Shown here: positions 15,678-24,945 of the stretch, piece by piece | Layout: the number at the start of each line of letters is the position of its first letter | Position numbering within the stretch: the first letter of the stretch is position 1 | The notes under the pieces: generated by a model | Database searches by the model: none | What the model saw: only the letters and a program-made list of their open reading frames with translations | Told to the model about the DNA's origin: nothing | Translations under genes and position numbers: made by a program | Assembly: GCA_007135935.1 (NCBI GenBank) | Contig: SLIA01000023.1 | Span: 1-47,105 of the forward strand | From: Wenzhouxiangella sp. | GTDB taxonomy: Bacteria; Pseudomonadota; Gammaproteobacteria; Xanthomonadales; Wenzhouxiangellaceae | Length of the DNA stretch: 47,105 bases | Direction: 5' to 3'

Positions 15678-17333
15678 TCAGTTTCGTGACTGCCGTGCCT
15701 GGAAGGCAATCAGGGCCGCGGTACTGAGTACGATGGTGACCGTGGCCATGGCCATGGCCTGGGAAACATCGCCCTGCTCGAATTGATTGAATATGAAGGT
15801 GGCCGTGGTATCTACGCCAGGCGGCAGCAGCAGAATGGATGCCACCAGTTCACGCATGCACACGATGAAGGTGGTGACCCAGGCGGCGATCAGGGCCGGT
15901 TTGAGGTGTGGCAGAATCACTGACCAGAGCACGCGCGCCGGGCCTGCGCCTGCAATTTCGGCGGCACGTTCGAGATTGCGGTTGAGATTCTTGAGCGAGG
16001 CATTGGAGTAGTTGAGCGCGTCGGTGATATAGATCACCACGTAGGCCAGCAGCAGCATCCACAGCGTGTTGTAGATGTTCACGTTCACCCAGGGTGCGTT
16101 CCATGCCAGGATCAGCCCCACCGCGATTACGATCTTGGGTACCACACGCGGCAGTGTTGCCAGCCCTTCGACCACGTGTCGCAGCCAGCCACGACCAAAT
16201 ACCGTGGCATAGGCAATCAGGGCGCCGACGATGATACAGATGGTGGCCGCGGTCACGCTCAGGCCGAGGCTGGTCATGAGTGCATCAAAGCTGCGTGATC
16301 CCGGGGAAAACAGTTCGCTGTAATGGTTCAGGGTCAACTCCGGCCAGCGTCCTCGCCAGTCACCTGCCAGACTGGTCAGCAGCATGGCCGCGTAGGGCAG
16401 CAGCGTCGAAAAGAAGAACAGAGTGACAAACCAGGCATGGATGCCGATGCGACCCCATCGAGTCGGCACCATCAGGTCGGCATCGCCGCCGCGCATTCTC
16501 ATTTCACCGCGCCGGGCAGTCAGCCAGCGTGAGCCATACAGGCTGATCAGTGCGACCAGGCAAAGCAGGCTGGATAACGAAGTGGCCAGGGCCAGATCAA
16601 TGGGCCAGGAGGTTACGAGGAAGAAGATTTCAGCCGGCAGTAGAGGCAGGTTGGCCCGTGTGCCCAGGACCGCAGGAACGCCGAAGTTCGACAAGGCCTC
16701 CAGCATCACCAGCAGGCCGGAGTTGAGTACCGCGGGCAGCATCAGGGGCAATACCACCGATCTCAACGTTTGCCAGCGCCTGGCACCCACCATGTCGGCG
16801 GCCAGCTCCAGCCGGCGCGGAATCGATCCCAGCGTGGCCTCGACTGCCAGGGCGACGTAGCCGAACGAGGCCAGCGCCATGACCGTCGTGACCCCCCAGA
16901 ACGAGAAGAACCAGAAGCGCGGCCCCTCCGGCATATTCTCGAACAGGCGCACGGCAAAGCCGCCATCCTGCATGACGAGGATGTAGGCCAGCGCCATGAT
17001 GTAGGGCGGGGTCATGATCGGTGCAAGCAGGCTCAACCGTAGCCAGAGTTTGCCTCGCAGTTGAGTTCGCGCCAGCCAGTAGCCGCAGGGAATGCCGAGG
17101 GCCCAGGACAGCAAGGTCACTGCCGCCGCCCAGGCAATCGTGTTGCGCAGCATGGCCACGAGATCGGGCGTATCGAAGATCCGTCGCCAGGCCGAGAATG
17201 CGCCCTCGAGACTTCCGCCGAGCAGGTCCGGGAAGATACTTTGGGCGATGAGTATGACCAGCGGGTAGCCGGTGGCCGCGACTATGAACAACAGGCCCAG
17301 CCCGAGCAGCCAGCGGATGGCGGCCGCGTTCAT
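15678..17333 (-). CDS. Fused ABC importer permease (FbpB/AfuB type)
   Basis: A 551-aa inner-membrane protein made of two fused permease halves, each with about six membrane segments. Each half ends in an EAA loop that docks the ATPase: LELAADMVGARRWQTL in the first, RAAEIAGAGPARVLW in the second, both followed by the usual S-V-V/I-L-P. This fused form is typical of the Fbp/Afu/thiamine/phosphonate importer group. The start ATG overlaps the stop of the binding-protein gene by 4 bp (ATGA), so the two are translationally coupled. Substrate follows the binding protein and is uncertain. Confidence 0.93.
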   Translation of the reverse strand: MNAAAIRWLLGLGLLFIVAATGYPLVILIAQSIFPDLLGGSLEGAFSAWRRIFDTPDLVAMLRNTIAWAAAVTLLSWALGIPCGYWLARTQLRGKLWLRLSLLAPIMTPPYIMALAYILVMQDGGFAVRLFENMPEGPRFWFFSFWGVTTVMALASFGYVALAVEATLGSIPRRLELAADMVGARRWQTLRSVVLPLMLPAVLNSGLLVMLEALSNFGVPAVLGTRANLPLLPAEIFFLVTSWPIDLALATSLSSLLCLVALISLYGSRWLTARRGEMRMRGGDADLMVPTRWGRIGIHAWFVTLFFFSTLLPYAAMLLTSLAGDWRGRWPELTLNHYSELFSPGSRSFDALMTSLGLSVTAATICIIVGALIAYATVFGRGWLRHVVEGLATLPRVVPKIVIAVGLILAWNAPWVNVNIYNTLWMLLLAYVVIYITDALNYSNASLKNLNRNLERAAEIAGAGPARVLWSVILPHLKPALIAAWVTTFIVCMRELVASILLLPPGVDTTATFIFNQFEQGDVSQAMAMATVTIVLSTAALIAFQARQSRN

Positions 17334-18337
17334 CGACGTACCACCTGGGCTCGCTCGATTTCCAGTTGAAAGCGGCGCAGGATGTGAATCTGCTGCTCCA
17401 GTGCCTCTTTCATATCGGCGCGAATCAGCGTATCCGGCAGGTCGGAAGGACGTATCTCGGCAGTCTCGACGTCCTTGCGGGCCGGCACCAGAAACTGATC
17501 GGCCACGGCCTGTTGCATGGCTTCCGAGAAATAATGGTCCACGAAGCGCTCGGCCCATTCGGGTTGAGGCGTCGAATCAAGTATGGCGATCGGGCGGGTG
17601 ACGAGCACGCTGCCGTCGGTCGGGTAATGGACGCTCAGGTCGGCGCCTCGATCCATCTGTCGATAGATCAGATAATCGGCAGCTGCCAGCATTCCGTCGT
17701 AGGCATCGAGTACCAGGCTGGTGATCGCCTGGTTATTGGCCGCGGAAAACTCCAGGCCGGTGATTGAGCGTGCGTCGAGCCATTGCTGCCAGACCTCGTC
17801 ACCGCGATCGAGATTGAACGCAATCAGGAAGTCGGCGGCTGATCCAGAGCGAGAAGGGGAGGGCATGGTCAGGCGACCGTCCCAGTCACCGGCCAATGCC
17901 GCCCGCCAGGATGGTGGACTTGGCGCATCACCACGAAAAGCCATGGCGACGATGGCAGCGCCGGTGGCGTGGTAGTAGCCATCAGGATCGTGCCAGTCGG
18001 TTTGGGTTCCATCAATACCGACGGGACGGTATCGACGCAATCGGCTCTCGCGTTTCAGGCCGGCCGCGCCCAGTTCACTGGCCAGAACTACGACGTCAGC
18101 GCGAGGACGATACTTCTCGGCTTCCAGGCGCGCCATCACCTGGCCGGTGGTGGCGGCAAACAATTCGACTTCAATATCGTTTCCAGCTTCGAAAGCGGCC
18201 ACGACCGCCTCGATGAGCGGCCTGGGGCCAGCCGAGTAAACCACGATGACATCGTCGCGTTCGGACTGACACGAGGCCAGGACTGCGATCAGCAGGCCGG
18301 CCAGGATGATGCGGCCAGTCTGGCGATGGGCCTTCAT
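17330..18337 (-). CDS. Extracellular solute-binding lipoprotein (FbpA/AfuA-like)
   Basis: A 335-aa substrate-binding lipoprotein; signal peptide with lipobox LASC (Cys near residue 23). The opening DVIVVYSAGPRPLIEAVVAA and YRPRADVVVLASELGAA are characteristic of the iron(III)/2-aminoethylphosphonate/thiamine binding-protein group. The Tyr-rich stretch ADYLIYRQ and VHYPTDGS could hold ligand contacts, but the paired tyrosines of classical FbpA iron sites are not clearly present. Together with an OprP-like porin, a phosphorylated or other anionic ligand is as likely as ferric iron. The start at 18337 lies 16 bp after the ATPase stop, with no clear Shine-Dalgarno, and gives a proper signal peptide. 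Confidence 0.88.
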   Translation of the reverse strand: MKAHRQTGRIILAGLLIAVLASCQSERDDVIVVYSAGPRPLIEAVVAAFEAGNDIEVELFAATTGQVMARLEAEKYRPRADVVVLASELGAAGLKRESRLRRYRPVGIDGTQTDWHDPDGYYHATGAAIVAMAFRGDAPSPPSWRAALAGDWDGRLTMPSPSRSGSAADFLIAFNLDRGDEVWQQWLDARSITGLEFSAANNQAITSLVLDAYDGMLAAADYLIYRQMDRGADLSVHYPTDGSVLVTRPIAILDSTPQPEWAERFVDHYFSEAMQQAVADQFLVPARKDVETAEIRPSDLPDTLIRADMKEALEQQIHILRRFQLEIERAQVVRR

Positions 18338-18353
18338 GGGGAACGAGAGCGAA

Positions 18354-19421
18354 TCAGGTTGAGACGAAGTGCATCGCCTCCGGGGCAAACCGGATGCGTA
18401 CGCTGGTGCCGGTTGGAATGCGCTCGCTGGAAAAGCCGCGGAACACAGCCCCGCTGCCGGCCTCGGCGAAGACCTCGCAGCGTTCACCCAGGTAGGCCTG
18501 GTGACGGCAGATGCCCTCCAGGTCGACCTGGCCGGCGGCACCATTGACTTTCTCGGACGGTGTGATGGACACCTTTTCGCGGTGCACGACCAGGTGGCCG
18601 ACATCCGGCACTGTGCCAGCCGGCGGTGGCAGACTGAGCTCACCGTTCAACGCCAGTGAGGCACCGGTGCGCTGGTACTCGAACAGATTCGCCGCACCGA
18701 GAAACTCGGCCACGTAACGGTTGGCGGGACGGTTGTACAGGACTTCCGGTTGGTCGATCTGCACAATGTGTCCGCCTTCCATCAGCGCCACCCGGTCAGC
18801 CAGGGAAAACGCTTCGATCTGGTCATGGGTGACATAGACCGCTGTCATTTCATATTCACGGATCAGGCGATCGATCTCGTTTCGCAGTTCCTCGCGTAGA
18901 CGAGCGTCGAGCGCACTCAGGGGTTCGTCGAAAAGCAGAACCCGTGGTCTGACCGCCAGCGCCCGGGCAATGGCCACGCGCTGTTGCTGCCCGCCTGATA
19001 GACGCGAGGGCAGCTGGTCCATGAATGCGGTCATCCGGACCTGTTCAAGCGCCTCATTCACGCGGCGCTTGCGCTCGCCGTTGCCGATCCCCTGAACGCG
19101 CAGGCCGAATGCGATGTTCTCGGCCACGGTCATGTTGGGCCAGAGCGAGAAATCCTGGAACACCATTCCGAAGCGACGCTTGCGTGCCGGAACGTGAGTG
19201 CCGGTTGCAGGTTCATCCAGGACACGGTCATTCAGGCAGACTCGGCCGCTGTCGGCTGGCAGCAGCCCGGCGAGAACGTTGAGCAGGGTGGTCTTGCCGC
19301 AGCCCGAGCCGCCCAGCAGGACCAGGCATTCCCCTTTTTCCAATGCCAGGTCGATACCCTTGAGCACTTCAAGGTCGCCGAAGCGCTTGGTCAGCCTTTT
19401 ACAGGACAGGAATGCGGTCAT
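18354..19421 (-). CDS. ABC importer ATPase (FbpC/PotA-like)
   Basis: A 355-aa ATPase that powers the permease encoded downstream. Motifs in order: Walker A GGSGCGKTT (about 35-43), Q-loop FQDFS, signature LSGGQQQRVAIARAL, Walker B VLLFDEPLSALD, H-loop VTHDQIEAF. The last 110 residues form a TOBE-like regulatory domain. All catalytic residues are present. It is the first gene of the importer operon and starts 61 bp after the ntrC stop on the same strand with no convincing terminator between (only a 6-bp AAGCCT/AGGCTT repeat), so read-through from ntrBC is possible. Confidence 0.95.
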   Translation of the reverse strand: MTAFLSCKRLTKRFGDLEVLKGIDLALEKGECLVLLGGSGCGKTTLLNVLAGLLPADSGRVCLNDRVLDEPATGTHVPARKRRFGMVFQDFSLWPNMTVAENIAFGLRVQGIGNGERKRRVNEALEQVRMTAFMDQLPSRLSGGQQQRVAIARALAVRPRVLLFDEPLSALDARLREELRNEIDRLIREYEMTAVYVTHDQIEAFSLADRVALMEGGHIVQIDQPEVLYNRPANRYVAEFLGAANLFEYQRTGASLALNGELSLPPPAGTVPDVGHLVVHREKVSITPSEKVNGAAGQVDLEGICRHQAYLGERCEVFAEAGSGAVFRGFSSERIPTGTSVRIRFAPEAMHFVST

Positions 19422-19482
19422 TGCGATTGCGAGCGGGAAAATCCAAGCCGATCTGCAAGCCTAGCCGCTGCTGATGACAGGC

Positions 19483-20854
<1,372 letters not shown>

Positions 20855-20862
<8 letters not shown>

Positions 20863-21877
20863 CGGCTGGTTCTCCGGCCGGAATCAGCGGCAGGCGCACG
20901 CGAAAGCGGCTGCCGGCTGCCAGTGGCTGGTATTCGACCAGCCCGCCGTGCGCGCGAACGATTTGCTGCACGATGGCCAGGCCGAAGCCCGAGCCGTCGC
21001 TGCGCCCGGAAACCAGCGGCAGGAACAGGCGGTCGCGCATGTCGGCATCGACGCCGCCGCCATCGTCGTCGAAGTCGATGCGAACGGCATGCTGGTCGGC
21101 CTGGTCGAGCAGGGCGCAATGATGTTCGATCCGCGTGGCCAGGCGCAGCTGCGTGCTGCCGGCCTGGGCGGCATTGCGTGCCAGGTTCAAGAAGACCTGG
21201 TGCAGTTGCCCCTCGTCGGCCATCAGCTCCGGGATGCTCGGGTCGAAGTCCTTGATCACGGCAAGCCCCTGGTGCCCCTCGGCCATCAGCAGTTCGGTGA
21301 TGTCGTCGAGTACGCGGTGCAGGTTGACCGCAGCGATGCGCTTTTCCTCGCCGCCGGCGAAGCGTTCGATCAGGCGGGTGATGCGATCGACCTCGCGCTG
21401 GATCATGCGGGCATGGTCGGCGGTGCGTTCGCCGTTCGGCGTGGCGGCGATGAGTTGCGCGGCCCCGCGAACGCCGGCCAGGGGGTTGCGCAGTTCATGG
21501 GCCAGGCGCCGGGTCAGCAGGGTCATGGCCTGGGCGCGATCGGCACGCTCGGCCAGTTCGCGCTGGCGGACGCGTTCGGCCACCGGATGCAGTTCGATGA
21601 GAATGTCCTTGCCCAGGACCTGGAAGAAGGCGTCGACATCCTGCCCGCCGGGTTCCAGCCGACTCTCGGGAGCCCGCAGGGCGCGGGCGGTGTCACGGGC
21701 CCGGATCATCCAGCGTGACAGCAGGGGCGAGTGATCGGCCAGTGCCGAGTCGGTCAGGGCAGCCGGAGAGCGCGCCAGCAGATCGGCGGCACTGCGATTG
21801 AGCCAGGCGATGCGCCCGTCGGGGGCGACCCGGATCAGACCAGTAGCCAGTTCATCCGGGTGCGGGGCGGCGCTCAT
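20855..21877 (-). CDS. glnL: Nitrogen sensor kinase NtrB
   Basis: A 340-aa cytoplasmic histidine kinase/phosphatase that controls NtrC in response to PII. PAS domain at about 5-100 (RVAPDGRIAWLNRSAADLL), H box RRLAHELRNPLAG with His127, N box LNLARNAAQAG, G1 DDDGGG and G2 GSGFGLAIV. No membrane segment, as expected. Its length is close to E. coli NtrB (349 aa). It is joined to both neighbours by overlaps: 4 bp with the DUF4124 gene upstream and 8 bp with ntrC downstream, so the three form one translationally coupled operon. Confidence 0.95.
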
Positions 21878-22407
21878 GGCGTGCCGTCGGCTTCCTCCGC
21901 GGCACTCACCTCGAAACGCACGCTACCGGTCTCGGCCAGCTGCCGGCCTTCGGGCGTTTGCAGTTCTGCGCGCAACTGGTAGGGTCCCGGTGGAATGTCG
22001 TCGAGCGTGACATCGAGCGTGCGAATCGGCTCCTGGGGCTGGCCATTGAGAAACAGCACGATCTGGGTCGTGGGCGGGATGGCGACGTTGCTGTCGATTT
22101 CGACCTGTACGCTGCCGCCTTCGACCATCTCGCCGTCGGCCGGTGACACGATCTCGAAGCCCAGCGGGCCGGCGGCTTCGGCATCGATTGCAACGTCCGC
22201 CTCCGCTTCCGGCAAGGGAGGCTCTTCCTCATCGTCGCCAAGGACATTGAGTTCCGGCAAATCGACCGGCTCGCCCCCGTCGTCCGGTTTCTGATCGGTG
22301 TAGGTGACGTTGCCGTGTTCATCGACCACGCGATAGATTTCCTGGGCGGCCAGTGGCATGGCGAACAATGCCAGGGCAAGGAGCCAGAAGGTGAAGCTGA
22401 CTTTCAT
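21874..22407 (-). CDS. Exported DUF4124-domain protein
   Basis: A 177-aa exported protein of unknown function. Signal peptide 1-21 (ending MPLAAQ), then the DUF4124 signature EIYRVVDEHGNVTYTDQKP at about 23-41, an acidic Pro/Glu linker, and a C-terminal beta-sandwich-like half with FEIVSPADGEMVEGGSVQVE and PPGPYQLRAELQ. This type of gene is often found between glnA and ntrB in gammaproteobacteria. It overlaps ntrB by 4 bp, so it is translated as part of the ntrBC operon. A direct role in nitrogen control is not evident. Confidence 0.87.
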   Translation of the reverse strand: MKVSFTFWLLALALFAMPLAAQEIYRVVDEHGNVTYTDQKPDDGGEPVDLPELNVLGDDEEEPPLPEAEADVAIDAEAAGPLGFEIVSPADGEMVEGGSVQVEIDSNVAIPPTTQIVLFLNGQPQEPIRTLDVTLDDIPPGPYQLRAELQTPEGRQLAETGSVRFEVSAAEEADGTP

Positions 22408-22472
22408 GTGGGTTGCCTGCGTTGGTTCACACGGGTTCGACAGCAGATTCTAGCCGACGTGCCGGCCGGAAA

Positions 22473-22503
22473 CGAAACGACCGGGCGGGGCCCGGTCGTT
22501 TCG
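22473..22503 (-). terminator. Strong hairpin after glnA
   Basis: A perfect 14-bp stem (CGAAACGACCGGGC and its complement) with a 3-base loop, about 20 bp after the glnA stop. On the minus strand it is followed by only a short TTTCC, so it may be intrinsic or a stalling/processing hairpin. It separates glnA from the DUF4124-ntrB-ntrC operon, so ntrBC may have its own promoter or depend on read-through. Confidence 0.8.
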
Positions 22504-22525
22504 GTCAGGGGTGTGGTGCGCTCGA

Positions 22526-23935
22526 TCAGCTCGAGTAGTAGAGGTCGAACTCCACCGGGTGCGGCGACATGCGCAACTGGGTGACTTCCTTCATCTTCAG
22601 CTCGATGTAGCCGTCGATCAGGTCGTCGGAAAACACGTCGCCGGCCTTGAGGAAGTCGCGATCGGAATCCAGCGCCTCCAGTGCCTGGTCGAGTGCGTGG
22701 CAGACGCGCGGGATGTCGGCCTCCTCTTCCGGCGGCAGGTCGTAGAGGTCCTTGTCCATGGGCGCACCCGGGTTGATCTTGTTGATCACGCCGTCGAGAC
22801 CGGCCATCAGCATGGCGGCAAAGGTCAAATACGGGTTGCCGGCCGCGTCGCCGAAGCGTACCTCGATGCGGCGTGCCTTGTGGGTGCCGACCCAGGGCAC
22901 ACGACAGGAGGCCGAACGGTTGCGGGCCGAGTAGGCCAGCAGCACCGGCGCCTCGAAGCCCGGTACCAGGCGCTTGTAACTGTTGGTCGTCGAGTTGGCG
23001 AAGGCGTTGATGGCGCGGGCGTGCTTGAAGATGCCGCCGATGTAATGCAGCGCGGTTTCGCTCAAGCCGCCGTAACCGTCGCCGGCAAACAGGTTCTCGC
23101 CCTTCAGCGCCAGCGACTGGTGCACGTGCATGCCCGAACCGTTGTCACCGACCAGCGGCTTGGGCATGAAGGTCGCGGTGCGACCGTGAACATGAGCGAC
23201 GTTCTGGATGATGTACTTGGTCATCAGCAACTCGTCGGCCTTGCGGGTGAGCGAGTTGAAACGCGTGCCGATTTCGCATTGGCCGGCGGTACCGACCTCG
23301 TGGTGGTGCACCTCGACCGGGATGCCAACCGCTTCGAGCGTGGCGCACATCAGGCTGCGAAGGTCCGACAGCCCGTCGACCGGCGGTACGGGGAAGTAGC
23401 CGCCCTTGACCTTGGGCCGATGCCCGTGGTTGCCGTCCTCGTACTTCTTGTTGGTGTTCCAGGCCGCTTCCTCGGCATCGATGGCGAACGAGGCACCGGA
23501 GATGTCGTTCTTCCAGCGCACGTCGTCGAAGACAAAGAATTCGGGCTCGGGACCGAAGAAGGCCTCGTCGGCAATGCCGGTGGACTTGAGGTAGGCCTCG
23601 GCGCGCTTGGCCAGCGAACGCGGACAGCGCGTGTAGGCCTGCATGGTCGACGGTTCGAGCACATCGCAGGTGACATTCAGCGTCTTGTGCTGGGCAAACG
23701 GGTCGACAAAGGCGCTGTCGGGATCGGGCATCAGCGTCATGTCGGAGTCCTGGATGCCCTTCCAGCCGACAATCGACGAGCCGTCGAACATCTTGCCGTC
23801 GGTCAGCAGGTCCTCGTCGATGGCCGAGGCCGGCATGGTGACATGCTGCTCCTTGCCGAGCGTGTTGGCGAAACGGAAATCGACAAATTCGATTTCTTCG
23901 TCACGGATGCGTTTGAGAAAGTCGTCTGATGACAT
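22526..23935 (-). CDS. glnA: Glutamine synthetase type I
   Basis: Converts glutamate and ammonia to glutamine with ATP. At 469 aa it matches E. coli GlnA exactly in length. Visible motifs: [11 protein letters not shown], the metal/substrate segment [25 protein letters not shown] (ATP-binding region), and the adenylylation loop DLYDLPPEE with Tyr398 (Tyr397 in mature E. coli numbering), so it should be regulated by GlnE adenylylation. The ATG at 23935 has GAGGATC as Shine-Dalgarno; a longer frame from 24034 would read through the promoter and was rejected. A sigma-54 promoter lies about 60 bp upstream. Confidence 0.98.
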   Translation of the reverse strand: MSSDDFLKRIRDEEIEFVDFRFANTLGKEQHVTMPASAIDEDLLTDGKMFDGSSIVGWKGIQDSDMTLMPDPDSAFVDPFAQHKTLNVTCDVLEPSTMQAYTRCPRSLAKRAEAYLKSTGIADEAFFGPEPEFFVFDDVRWKNDISGASFAIDAEEAAWNTNKKYEDGNHGHRPKVKGGYFPVPPVDGLSDLRSLMCATLEAVGIPVEVHHHEVGTAGQCEIGTRFNSLTRKADELLMTKYIIQNVAHVHGRTATFMPKPLVGDNGSGMHVHQSLALKGENLFAGDGYGGLSETALHYIGGIFKHARAINAFANSTTNSYKRLVPGFEAPVLLAYSARNRSASCRVPWVGTHKARRIEVRFGDAAGNPYLTFAAMLMAGLDGVINKINPGAPMDKDLYDLPPEEEADIPRVCHALDQALEALDSDRDFLKAGDVFSDDLIDGYIELKMKEVTQLRMSPHPVEFDLYYSS

Positions 23936-23993
23936 GGTCGTGATCCTCTCGTGTCTTGGCAGATTGGCCGGGTTGGATGAACAGCCTGAGTAA

Positions 23994-24009
23994 TGCACAT
24001 TCCATGCCA
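23994..24009 (-). promoter_or_regulatory. Sigma-54 promoter of glnA
   Basis: On the minus strand TGGCATGGAATGTGCA matches the consensus TGGCAYRNNNNTTGCW at every defined position but one, with the essential GG and GC exactly 10 bp apart. Transcription would start near 23984, leaving a leader of about 49 bases before the glnA ATG. NtrC, the expected activator, is encoded 3 kb away. I could not pick out a convincing NtrC dyad in the 24084-24134 range. Confidence 0.85.
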
Positions 24010-24022
24010 GCCGGGGGAGCAC

Positions 24023-24052
24023 ACATTCGGGCACTGCCAGACACCCGAATGT
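24023..24052. promoter_or_regulatory. 9-bp inverted repeat upstream of the glnA promoter
   Basis: ACATTCGGG, 12 bp, CCCGAATGT: a perfect dyad starting 14 bp upstream of the sigma-54 -24 element. Its half-sites do not resemble the NtrC consensus (GCAC/GTGC). It could bind another regulator or form a cruciform; its role is unknown. Confidence 0.5.
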
Positions 24053-24157
24053 TCATGATATGAGCGATTCTACGCCATTTGCTCAGATGCTGAACAATGC
24101 AGAGCCCTTTTCCACTTACCGATCAGCCGCACTGACCTTTCCAACGCCTGTTGAAGC

Positions 24158-24181
24158 GGGTGGCGCCGGGCGGCGCCACCC
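24158..24181 (-). terminator. Hairpin after the PEBP gene
   Basis: GGGTGGCGCC, loop GGGC, GGCGCCACCC: a perfect 10-bp stem lying 14 bp past the stop of the PEBP-family gene on the minus strand. No U-tract follows. It would insulate the glnA promoter region from the upstream gene. Confidence 0.55.
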
Positions 24182-24194
24182 GGAATCCATGGCA

Positions 24195-24821
24195 CTACCG
24201 CAAGCCGGGGTTGAGGGTATAGGTGCCCTTCAGGCTGGCCTGGTCGAGCACGTGCCCGTCGATTGCCTCGACCACGTCGTGGCCGGTGAACTTCTCGGGC
24301 AGGTCGAGGCTGTCGGTGTCCAGGGCATAGACGGTAAAGATGTAGTGGTGCATGCGCTCGTCGTTCCATGGCGGGCAGGGGCCGTCGTAGCCGAAATACT
24401 CACCGCCCATGTCGGGGTTGCCGGCCATGAACTGGGTATAGTCGTTGAGCCCCTGGCGGGTGCCCTCTGGTCCGGGCGGGTTCTGCTTGCCCTTGGGCGT
24501 GACCCCGTCGGAGCACTGCCCGGTCGCCAGTTCCGTGAGGCTGGCGGGGATGTCGACCATGGCCCAGTGGCAGAAGTCCACCCGCGGCATGTCGGCCGGC
24601 AGGGTCTTGCCTTCCTGGTTGACGTCGTCGGCCACCGAGGGTACGTCCGGATCCATGCAGACAATGGCGAAGGAACGCGTGCCGTCGGGCACATCCGACC
24701 ATTTCAGGTGCGGGCTGAGATTGTCCGACAGCGTCATGTGGTCCTTCGGGTCGTGTTTGCCAAACGCAAAGCGCGGGTTGATCGGCGTGTTGTTGCGCAG
24801 ATCGGTGGATTCCAGTTTCAT
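24195..24821 (-). CDS. YbhB/YbcL-like PEBP-family protein
   Basis: A 208-aa cytoplasmic protein of the phosphatidylethanolamine-binding (Raf kinase inhibitor-like) family. The ligand-pocket motifs are visible: IVCMDPDVPSV near residue 53, and GYDGPCPPWNDERMHHYIF near 145-163, with conserved His and the Gly-Pro-cys-Pro-Pro turn. The C-terminus reads HVLDQASLKGTYTL as in YbhB. Bacterial members have no settled function. The start at 24821 has a good AAGGAG Shine-Dalgarno. It is divergent from the M14 peptidase and not obviously linked to glnA downstream. Confidence 0.88.
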   Translation of the reverse strand: MKLESTDLRNNTPINPRFAFGKHDPKDHMTLSDNLSPHLKWSDVPDGTRSFAIVCMDPDVPSVADDVNQEGKTLPADMPRVDFCHWAMVDIPASLTELATGQCSDGVTPKGKQNPPGPEGTRQGLNDYTQFMAGNPDMGGEYFGYDGPCPPWNDERMHHYIFTVYALDTDSLDLPEKFTGHDVVEAIDGHVLDQASLKGTYTLNPGLR

Positions 24822-24882
24822 CGGCGTGGCTCCTTCTGTTCACGGTTGTCGATCAGTGTGTCGCCTGGCCCGTCGGCATGCA

Positions 24883-24910
24883 TTGTCGACTGCCGGTCAG
24901 TTAGGATGAT
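24883..24910 (+). promoter_or_regulatory. Possible promoter of the M14 peptidase
   Basis: TTGTCG (24883-24888) and GATGAT (24905-24910) with a 16-bp spacer give four of six matches in each hexamer to the housekeeping consensus. The start codon at 24946 would follow a leader of about 29 bases. Weak support. Confidence 0.3.
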
Positions 24911-24945
24911 CGTAACAGTCCAAACATGACAAGTCCCCACAAGAG

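Noticed and set aside
16401-17000. Foreign origin of the ABC/porin cluster by base composition
   Set aside because: Samples read by eye (about 62-67 percent GC) did not clearly differ from flanking genes; only the ntrC end repeat supports insertion.
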